Shown here piece after piece: positions 42,259-50,200 of a stretch of 64,000 nt of DNA. The stretch is taken from assembly GCA_016711875.1 (NCBI GenBank), contig JADJSD010000023.1, positions 310,001-374,000 on the forward strand, in the 5' to 3' direction. Positions within the stretch are counted from its first letter, which is position 1; every line of letters starts with the position of its first letter. The translations under genes were made by a program, and so were the position numbers. Origin of the DNA: Betaproteobacteria bacterium. GTDB taxonomy: Bacteria > Pseudomonadota > Gammaproteobacteria > Burkholderiales > Usitatibacteraceae. The notes under the pieces are model-generated. The model was not told the DNA's origin. It ran no database searches and worked only from the letters and a program-made list of their open reading frames with translations.

Positions 42259-44653
42259 GGCCCTTTCGCGTGCGCTGCTCGCCGCCGCCCTGGCGGCGAT
42301 GCCTGCGCTCGCCCTCGAGATGTCCTCGCGCGCGTCGCCGGGGGCCGATGCGCGCGCCTTCGCGTTCCGCGCGCCGCTTGCCCCTGCGTGGGCGGTGCAC
42401 GCCCTCCCGCCCGCCAAGACGACGGGCGATCGCGACGAATCGCGCGGCCGCGTCGTGGGTGGCGTTCGGGAGGTGGACTCACCCGCCGGATCCCCGCCGC
42501 AGTGGCAACCCGTCGCGGGAGGCTGGGTCGCGCGCCTCGCGATCGCCAGCCCCGGAGCCGCGGGCCTGCGTGCCCGGATCCGCCTGCCGGCCGGCATCGT
42601 GACGGGGGAAATGGTCGCGCGCGGTTCGGACGGCGAAGTCCACGGGTCCGGGGCCGCGACGGGCGAGGCGTGGACGGCCTACACGGCCGGCGCGCAGCAG
42701 GAAGTCGAAGTCTTCTCGCGCACGCGTCCCGCCTCTGCGCCCGTGGTGGAATCCATCGTGCATTTCGACGTGTCGCCCACCGCCAAGGACACCGCCGGGG
42801 CGTGCAGCCCGGACGTGGTGTGCACCTCGGAGGACGCCGCCCGCGACGCGGCCATCGCCGAGCGCCGCCATTCCGTCGTGCTGGTCAATTTCGTCGAGGG
42901 CACCGAGGCTCGCGTGTGCTCGGGCACGCTCATCAACACGGAACGCTTCCCGGCCCCGTACATCGTCACGGCCAATCACTGCATCGCGACGGCCGCCGCC
43001 GCCGCGAGCGTGACGACGCTCTGGTTCAACGAGGTGCCCACCTGCGGCGCCGCGGCAGCGACCGCGACCCCGAGGCAGGTGAGCGGCGGGGCGCAGCTCG
43101 TCTTCACGAGCCACGCGGCCGACTCGACGCTGCTCCTGCTCGCCCGCGATGCGCCGTCCGGTGCGGTGTACGCCGGCTGGGACACCGCGCCGCTCGCCAC
43201 GACTTCGGACATCGTCTCCATCAGCCACCCGCAGGGCGACGTGAAGAAGTTCGCCCTCGGAAAGAAGTCGTCCGAGCCGCTCGTGAAGGGCTACCCGCAG
43301 TCGATGCACGGCGTTTCCTACACGCGCGGCGTCACCGAGGGCGGCTCCAGCGGCTCCGGCCTCTTCACGCTTTCCGGGGGAAGCCTTCGCCTGCGCGGGG
43401 TGCTGTCGGGCTCCACGCTGCGCTCCGGCAACCTGCTCTCCTGCGCGAACCAGGACCGCGAGGAGGCCCTCTTCGGACGCTGGGAGATCTTCCACCCGCA
43501 GGTCGCCGGCCTTATCGCCGCGATCGAGCGCGCGCCCGACGACATCGGCAACCGGCCCTCGGAGTCCTACCGGCTGTTCCTCGAGCCCTCCGCCAACCCG
43601 TCCGACACGCCCACCGCGGCGCGCATCGACTACCCGGGCGACGTGGACGTCTTCCGCATCGACATCCCGCGCGGCGGGGCGACGCTCACCGTGCGCACGT
43701 CGGGCGGCCTCGACACGGTGGGCACGCTTCTGGACGCCTCCGGCCGCACCCTGAAGAGCGTGAACGATGCCGAGGCGGACAGCGTCGCCTTCGGCCTCAC
43801 CCGCACGCTCGAGACCGGCACTTACTACGTCAGCATCGCCACGCGCGATCCGCTCGCCACCGGCGATTACGCGTTCCTCGCCTCGCTCGCGAACGTGGGC
43901 GAGAACTACACCGACCTCTGGTGGAACCCCGACGAGCCGGGCTGGGGCCTGGGCCTCTCGCACCAGGGGCACCTGCTCTTCGGCACGCTGTTCGTCTACG
44001 ACCGCCAGGGCAACCCGACGTGGTTCGTGATGTCGGTGGGCGAGCGCGATTCGGGCAACCTGTGGAAAGGGCCGCTCTACCGGTACGCGCGCCCCGCGGG
44101 AAGCGCCCCGCTCGCCACGCTCGCGGGCCAGATGCGGATCACGTTCACGAGCGCTTCCGAGGCCACCCTCAGCTACCTCGTCGACGGCCAGGTCATCACG
44201 AAGAAGATCAAGCGGCAGGTGTACTCGCTGCCGCCCGTGTGCCGCTGGTCCTCGTTCGACCGCAGCCTGACCACGAATTTCCAGGATCTCTGGTGGAACC
44301 CGGCCGCCGGCGGCTGGGGGCTTTTCGTGGCGCACCAGGGGCCCATCGTCTTCGCGGCGCTCTTCACCTACGACGCGAGGGGCAATCCCATGTGGTATGC
44401 CATGACGAACGGCCAGCGCATTTCCGACGGGCTGTACATCGGGGAGCTCAACTCCTTCACAGGGGTCGCTTACGACGCGCCTGCCTGGTCGCCCGTCTCG
44501 CCCACGGCCGTCGGCACGATGACGATGCAGTTCACCCGCGGCAACGCCGGCTCCGTCGCCTACACCGTGGACGGCGACCTCAGCGTGAGCCCCATCGCGC
44601 GCCAGGTCTTCTCGACCCCGCTCACCGAATGCCTGGCGCCCGGCGATGAGTGA
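42248..44653 (+). CDS. Secreted trypsin-like protease with PPC domain and two WW-GWG modules (paralog 2)
   Basis: 801 residues from the ATG at 42248, 11 bp before the previous stop. Same domain order as paralog 1: signal peptide, prodomain, protease (His in VTANHCIA, Asp in AADSTLLLL, Ser in EGGSSGSGLF), PPC domain (RIDYPGDVDVFRIDIP) and two modules starting DLWWNPDEPGWGLGLSHQG and DLWWNPAAGGWGLFVAHQG. The two proteins align throughout but are clearly diverged, so the duplication is old. The second module's E-S pair is replaced by A-G. The stop overlaps the rlmD start. Confidence 0.9.
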   Translation: MTSRALSRALLAAALAAMPALALEMSSRASPGADARAFAFRAPLAPAWAVHALPPAKTTGDRDESRGRVVGGVREVDSPAGSPPQWQPVAGGWVARLAIASPGAAGLRARIRLPAGIVTGEMVARGSDGEVHGSGAATGEAWTAYTAGAQQEVEVFSRTRPASAPVVESIVHFDVSPTAKDTAGACSPDVVCTSEDAARDAAIAERRHSVVLVNFVEGTEARVCSGTLINTERFPAPYIVTANHCIATAAAAASVTTLWFNEVPTCGAAAATATPRQVSGGAQLVFTSHAADSTLLLLARDAPSGAVYAGWDTAPLATTSDIVSISHPQGDVKKFALGKKSSEPLVKGYPQSMHGVSYTRGVTEGGSSGSGLFTLSGGSLRLRGVLSGSTLRSGNLLSCANQDREEALFGRWEIFHPQVAGLIAAIERAPDDIGNRPSESYRLFLEPSANPSDTPTAARIDYPGDVDVFRIDIPRGGATLTVRTSGGLDTVGTLLDASGRTLKSVNDAEADSVAFGLTRTLETGTYYVSIATRDPLATGDYAFLASLANVGENYTDLWWNPDEPGWGLGLSHQGHLLFGTLFVYDRQGNPTWFVMSVGERDSGNLWKGPLYRYARPAGSAPLATLAGQMRITFTSASEATLSYLVDGQVITKKIKRQVYSLPPVCRWSSFDRSLTTNFQDLWWNPAAGGWGLFVAHQGPIVFAALFTYDARGNPMWYAMTNGQRISDGLYIGELNSFTGVAYDAPAWSPVSPTAVGTMTMQFTRGNAGSVAYTVDGDLSVSPIARQVFSTPLTECLAPGDE

Positions 44654-45974
44654 GCGCATCGCGAAGCCGGCGGGCGGCCTCGCCACCATCGAGTCGATCG
44701 ACCACGAGGGCATCGGCGTCTCGCACGTGGAGGGCAAGGTTGTCTTCATCGAAGGCGGCATCACCGGCGAGCGGGTCGCGTACACGCGCCTTCGCGGCCG
44801 CGGCAACTACGACCTCGGCGCGGTGACGCAGGTGCTCTCCGAGTCGAGCCTGCGGGTGAGGCCCCGCTGCGTCTATTTCGGCACCTGCGGCGGCTGCGCC
44901 ATGCAGCACGTGCACGCGGGGGCCCAGGTGGCTGCCAAGCAACGCGTGCTCGAGGACAACCTGGCGCGAATCGGCAAGGTGCGGCCCGAGTCGATCCTGC
45001 CGGCCGTCCACGGTCCGTCGTGGGGTTACCGGCACCGTGCGCGCCTTTCGGTGCATTACGTGGCGAAGAAGGGCGGGGTGCTCGTGGGCTTCCACGAGCG
45101 CAAGTCGCGCTACGTCGCGGACGTGCGCTCGTGCGAGGTGCTGCCGCCCGCGGTCTCGGCCCTCATCGTCCCGCTGCGCGAGCTCTTCACGACCCTGGTC
45201 GCACGGGACCGCATGCCGCAGGTGGAACTCGCGGTGGGCGAGGCCGTCACCGTGCTCGTGCTTCGCCACCTGGACCCGATTTCCGAGGACGACGCGACGA
45301 AGTTGCGCGCCTTCGCGGACCGCCACGGCATCCAGTGGTGGCTGCAGCCCAAGGGGCCGGATACGGCGTATCCCTTCCATCCGATGGATGCGCCGGCGCT
45401 CGACTACCGGCTGCCGGAGTTCGGCCTCGCCATCGGCTACCGGCCCACGGAGTTCACGCAGGTGAACACGGCGGTGAACCGCGTGCTCGTGAAGCGCGCG
45501 GTGGACCTGCTCGATCCGAGGCCGGGCGAGCGCGTGGGGGATCTTTTCTGCGGCTTGGGCAACTTCACGCTGGCCATCGCCTCGCGCGGCGCGACCGTGG
45601 TGGGGATGGAAGGGGCGGCCACGCTCACGGCGCGCGGCGGGGAGAACGCGCGGGCGAACGGGCTGGGTCACCTCGCATCGTTCCTCACGTACGACCTCTA
45701 CACCGACGCCGGGGGTGCGCTCGCGAAACTCGGGCCCGTGGACAAGCTGCTCATCGATCCGCCGCGCGACGGCGCGATGGAGATCTGCAAGGCGCTGCCG
45801 GATGCGCTCGAGGGGCCTTCCCGCATCGTCTATGTCTCCTGCAGCCCCTCGACGCTCGCGCGCGACGCGAACGTGCTGGTGAACGTGAAGGGGTACCGGC
45901 TGGTCGCCGCGGGGGTGGTCAACATGTTCCCGCATACGGGGCACGTGGAGTCGATCGCGCTGTTCGTCCGCTAG
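44646..45974 (+). CDS. rlmD: 23S rRNA (uracil-1939-C5)-methyltransferase RlmD
   Basis: 442 residues. N-terminal TRAM domain (ATIESIDHEGIGVSHVEGKVVFIEGGITGERV), 4Fe-4S cysteines (CVYFGTCGGCAMQH plus Cys in VRSCEVLP), and the SAM-binding domain (VGDLFCGLGNFTLAIASRG) with LLIDPPRDG. The catalytic Cys is in VYVSCSPSTLARD. It modifies U1939 of 23S rRNA. Last of the six overlapping genes, an unusual companion for secreted proteases. Confidence 0.96.
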   Translation: MSERIAKPAGGLATIESIDHEGIGVSHVEGKVVFIEGGITGERVAYTRLRGRGNYDLGAVTQVLSESSLRVRPRCVYFGTCGGCAMQHVHAGAQVAAKQRVLEDNLARIGKVRPESILPAVHGPSWGYRHRARLSVHYVAKKGGVLVGFHERKSRYVADVRSCEVLPPAVSALIVPLRELFTTLVARDRMPQVELAVGEAVTVLVLRHLDPISEDDATKLRAFADRHGIQWWLQPKGPDTAYPFHPMDAPALDYRLPEFGLAIGYRPTEFTQVNTAVNRVLVKRAVDLLDPRPGERVGDLFCGLGNFTLAIASRGATVVGMEGAATLTARGGENARANGLGHLASFLTYDLYTDAGGALAKLGPVDKLLIDPPRDGAMEICKALPDALEGPSRIVYVSCSPSTLARDANVLVNVKGYRLVAAGVVNMFPHTGHVESIALFVR

Positions 45975-45983
45975 CGCGGGATT

Positions 45984-46015
45984 GGCGTCCAAGGATGCAA
46001 CAATCTTTGGACGCC
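45984..46015. other. Hairpin after rlmD merging into repeat element 2
   Basis: GGCGTCCAA (45984-45992) and TTGGACGCC (46007-46015) are perfect inverted repeats, 10 bp after the rlmD stop. The right arm is also the outer end of repeat element 2, so two alternative hairpins compete. It may end the operon transcript, though no T-run follows. Confidence 0.45.
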
Positions 46016-46193
46016 GATGAACGCCGATGTCACGCCGATGGCCGCCGATAAGGTTTGGTGAAAACTAGCCACGGTCGGACCCAGACTGGCAAGACCACGA
46101 AGAAGCCAATCGCGGACTGTTCGAATTTCCCGGCCCTCGAGGGAATCATCGGCGGCCATCGGCGTGACATCGGCGTTCATCGGCGTTCCAAAG
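46005..46193. repeat. Long inverted-repeat element with GCCGATGAAC arms (copy 2)
   Basis: Arms 46005-46049 and 46148-46193 are inverted repeats differing by one base insertion. They contain tandem units GCCGATGAAC / GCCGATGTCAC / GCCGATGGCC after the outer CTTTGGA. The middle (~100 bp) shows no gene; with the arms it fills most of the 304-bp gap between rlmD and the convergent BI-1 gene. The outer end and unit pattern match the element at 4603-4771, with A replaced by C in the unit (GCAGATGAAC to GCCGATGAAC), so both belong to one dispersed family. Confidence 0.8.
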
Positions 46194-46227
46194 ACTCTCG
46201 CTCGCCAGGTCGACATCTCCCGCACCA

Positions 46228-46256
46228 AGAAAAAGGGGCGGCCGAAGCCGCCCCTT
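46228..46256 (-). terminator. Rho-independent terminator of the BI-1 family gene
   Basis: On the minus strand: stem AAGGGGCGGC, loop TTCG, stem GCCGCCCCTT, then TTTCTT. It starts 23 bp after the stop of the gene at 46279. Strong stem, stable UUCG tetraloop and U-tract. Confidence 0.85.
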
Positions 46257-46278
46257 CCCTCAAACCGGAACCGCGAGA

Positions 46279-46974
46279 TCAGTCGCGATCGCCCCCGAAG
46301 ATGCCCAGCAGCGCGAGCAGGTTCGAGAAGATGTTGTACAGGCTCAGGTACACGGCCAGCGTCGCCGAGATGTAGTTCGTCTCGCCGCCCGTGATGACCC
46401 GGTTGAGGTCATACAGCAGGAAGGCCGAGAAGATGCCGATGGCGATCACGGAGATCGCGATCATGAGCGCGGGCAACTGCAGGAAGATGTTCGCGAAGGC
46501 CGCCACCAGCAGCAGGATCATGCCGATGAAGAGGGCCTTGCCCATCCCGGAGAGGTCGCACTTGATCGTCGAGGCGAGGGAGGCCATCACGGCGAAGATG
46601 ATCGCCGTGCCGCCGCCCGCCAGGCCGATGAGCGTGGCGCCGTTCTTCAGGCCCAGCACCCCGCCCACCAGGCGCGAGAGGATGAGACCCATGAAGAACG
46701 TGAAGCCGAGCAGCACCACGACGCCCATCGCGCTGTTCTTGGTCTTCTCGATCGCGAACATGAAGCCGAAGGCGATCGCGAGGAACGCGACGAAGCCGAT
46801 GACCGGGCTGCCGGCGAAGAAGGAGAAATTCATCTGCACGCCCACCCACGCACCGAGCACGGTGGGGATCATGGAAAGGGCGAGCAGCGCGTAGGTGTTG
46901 CGCAGGACCCGGTTCTGCGCCAGCGCGATCGTCTGCGACGGCGAGGCGGGCGTCATCATCGGGGAGGGTTGCAT
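46279..46974 (-). CDS. Bax inhibitor-1/YccA family membrane protein
   Basis: 231 residues with seven hydrophobic helices. It follows the family pattern of a short polar N-terminus (NRVLRNTYALLALSMIPTVLGAWVG), the GFTFFMGLILSRLVGGVLG segment, and the C-terminal ALLYDLNRVI..GETNYISATLAVYLSLYNIFSNLLALLG with paired Asp residues implicated in pH-gated calcium leak. Bacterial YccA also modulates FtsH proteolysis. Monocistronic, with its own terminator and an AT-rich upstream region. Confidence 0.94.
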   Translation of the reverse strand: MQPSPMMTPASPSQTIALAQNRVLRNTYALLALSMIPTVLGAWVGVQMNFSFFAGSPVIGFVAFLAIAFGFMFAIEKTKNSAMGVVVLLGFTFFMGLILSRLVGGVLGLKNGATLIGLAGGGTAIIFAVMASLASTIKCDLSGMGKALFIGMILLLVAAFANIFLQLPALMIAISVIAIGIFSAFLLYDLNRVITGGETNYISATLAVYLSLYNIFSNLLALLGIFGGDRD

Positions 46975-47142
46975 CGTTGTGGCTCCTGAAAAGGGGTCCG
47001 GACAAATGTCCGACCATTAGAGTAGGGATTAAACCCCGGGGTTTCAAGGCGGGGGCAATAAAAATGCGCAATGTGACCGCGCGCGACGCCGGCTGCAAAT
47101 GCGGCTAAAATGCAAGCCGCAACAAAGACTTAACGTCGCACC

Positions 47143-47232
47143 GGAGGGTTGGCCGAGCGGTTTAAGGCACCGGTCTTGAAAACCGGCAACAGCTCACGCT
47201 GTTCGTGGGTTCGAATCCCACACCCTCCGCCA
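47143..47232 (+). tRNA. tRNA-Ser (anticodon TGA)
   Basis: 90 nt including an encoded CCA. The acceptor GGAGGGT pairs with ACCCTCC; the anticodon arm CCGGT-CTTGAAA-ACCGG gives anticodon TGA (reads UCA/UCG). A long class II variable arm (CAACAGCTCACGCTGTTC) and the T loop GGTTCGAATCC are present. An AT-rich TAAAAT lies 31 bp upstream as a possible -10. It reads towards the convergent subtilase gene. Confidence 0.97.
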
Positions 47233-47246
47233 CCGGCTCTCCCTCC

Positions 47247-50200
47247 CTAGGGAATGCACCCTTCCGCGATGATGGCGTTCACGCGGTTGGTGAACTCCGG
47301 GCTCGCGATGAACTGCTGCCGGATCGCGCTTCTCGTCGCGCCGGCGGTGAGCTGGGAGATCCAGAACTGCACGCCGCCGAGGTCGCCGCCACGCCTCAGG
47401 AACGCGTTGTAGAGGTCGCCTACGTACTGGGCGTTGGTTCGATTGCGCGCCGCGTACTCGCCGCCGTTGGCGAAGGCGCTCGAGATCGACTCCACCGTCG
47501 TGTACACCGCTCCGGCGCCCGCGCACTGCGCCAGCCGGAACTGCCCCACCCAGCTGGCAAGGCCGCCGTCATCGGGCAGGCGCGACAGGAGCCCGCGGTA
47601 GAAGTCGACGACGGTGTCGACTTCCTTCCTCGCCTGCACGTTGCCGAAGATCGCCTGCGTGAAGGTCTGGAATTCCGTCGAGAACATGAAGGAGACCAGC
47701 ACCACCTCCCGCGGCATCCCTTGTGAGAGCAATCCCGTCCAGAAGGTGAGCCCGCCACCGTCGGCCGACCGGTTGAAGAAGGTGTTGTAGAGGTCCGTCA
47801 CGAACCCGGTGTCGTCACGGTTGAAGGACTGGTATTCGCTCGAGAAGTAGAAGAACGTCGCCATGGCGTACCAGGTCTCGTTCACGTTGGCGCCGAGCGA
47901 AGGCAGCCGCACCTTCTCGCTTTCCCAGAAGGCCTTGCCGCCGGCATCGGGCGCGCGGCGAAGGATCGAGCGGTAGTAGTGAGTCACCAGCGAGCGCTCG
48001 CCCGTACCCGCCAAAGGCACCGTGACGGGCCCGGCGCTCGACTGCACGGTGAGGGTGCCGTTGAGGCTCCCTTCCGCCGTCGGCGTGAAGGCGACGTTGG
48101 CAATGCAAGTGGCACCCACGGCCACGGTGGCGCAGTCGTGCGTCACCGCGAAGTGCGTCGAGGCCGTCACGGAAGAAACCGTCACCGGTGTGCCGCCCGT
48201 GTTCGTGATCGTCACGGCTTGAGTCGGTGCCGTCGTGTTCATCGACTGCCCGCCGAAGTCGAGCGAGGCGGGACTCGGGGTGATCGCCGCTCCCGCCCCG
48301 TTGAACGTACCCGTCACCGCCTTCGCGGCATCCATCGTCACGTTGCAGGTGCCCGTGCCCGAACAGCCCCCGCCCGACCAACCGGCGAAAATCGAGCCGC
48401 CCGCCGGGGACGCCGTGAGCGTGACCGCGGTGCCGGCATCGAAACCGGCGCTGCACGTCGCGCCGCAATCGATGCCCGCCGGGGAGGAAGTGACGGTTCC
48501 CGAGCCGGCGCCCGCCTTGGTCACCGACAGACTGAGCGGCTGGATGGTGATCGCCACCGACGTGGCGGCGCCCAGTCCGGCGCTCGTGGCCGTGAGCGTG
48601 TAAGTGCCCGCCTTGTCGATGCGGCAGCCAGCGAACGTCGCGACACCGCTCGTCGCGGCGAGCGGGTTGGCGGTGCAGGCGAGCGTGGCGCCGGCGGGTG
48701 TCGTGATCGCCAGGGCGACCGGGGCCGCCGAGCCCGTCACGGTGTTCCCACCCGCGTCGCGGACGGTCACCGCGGGTTGAGCCGCCCACGCCGTGCCGCC
48801 CGGGCCGCCGCCCGGCTGGGTGCTGAAGCCGAGCTGGCTGGCCGGGCCTGCGGCCACGTTGACGATCGGGTTCGTCGTCGAGTCCGGAATCGTGCCCGAG
48901 GCGGCGCGCAGCGTGACCGTGCCGATGCCGTTGATGCGGCACCCGGAGAAGGTCGCCACGCCGCCAACGGGCGTCACGGGGTTCGCGTCGCACTGGACCG
49001 TGCCCGCGCCGCTCGCGACCGAAAGCGTCACCGGCGTGGCGAAGCCCGGGACCGTGGCGTTGGCGACGTCCTGTACCGTGACCACGGGCTGCTGCGCGAA
49101 CGCGACGCCCGCAGTGACGTTCGCGCTGGGCACCGTCGTGAAGGCGAGCTTGGCCGCGGTGCCGGCCGGCGGCGTGGTGACCGTGAGGCGGATCGTCTCG
49201 GCGGCCTGCGGCGTTGCCGGATCGTTGCTGTTGATGCACACGCTGCCCGTGTACGTGCCCGCGGCGAGGTTCGCGGCGCTGAGCGCCGTGCTCACCGGTT
49301 GCGAGGCGCCGCCCGCCAACGTGCCCGAGGCCGGCGTGGTCGCGCCGATCCAGGGCGCGCCGCAGGCGACGGTGCCGGTGACCTTCAGCGCGAGGCCGCT
49401 GAAGGTCGCATTGGTCACCCAGGCGCCGGTGTTGGTCGTGCTGACCGTGATCGACGCGAAGCCGCCGGAACCGCCGTTCGAGCCTAACCACGCCCACCGG
49501 TTCGCGAACGTGGAGCGCGTGTAGATCATCACCCAGTACCGGCCCGGCGCGAGCGTCAGGCTCCGTCCGGCAGCCGGCAGGTCGAGCGAGATGTTGTTGC
49601 CTGCCGTCGACACGCCGGCGCTCGTCGGTGAAGCCGTGTACTGCCAGGCCTCGGCTCCCAGGGGCCCCTGGATCGGGTTGCCGGTGGGCAGGCCCGCCCC
49701 GTTGTCCGGATAGATGGCCCACGTGATGTTCGTGGCGACGGCGTCGAGCGCAAGGCCGGAGACGACGAAGCCCTGCGCGAAGAGGCTGGTGATCGTCGTG
49801 GGAACGGCGATCGTGAAGTCGTCGGCGGCGAGCTGGGCATTGGCGCCGGCCGTTGCGGGGTCGGTGTACGACGTGCCGCGGAAGCCGCTCCCCACGCCCG
49901 TGTTGTCGGCGTTGGTGACCGTCGTGGCGCCCTGGCCCGTCGAGCCGATCGTGTAGGCGAGGGAGAACCCGCCCGCGTTGCCGATGGAATAGGCGGCGCT
50001 GCCGGTCTGGCCGGCGAAGATCGCGACGTCCTGCGTCGCCGGCGTGAGCGTGATCAGCGGCGGCGGCACCTTGATCGCGAGGGGCAGGGTGAGCTTGTCG
50101 TCGGCCGTGCCGCCCTGCGGCTGCAGTTCCACCCAGCCGAACCGGAAGACCCCGTCGGGCGGGATCGCGCTGGTGTCGAGCGTGACGGTGATGGACTGGG

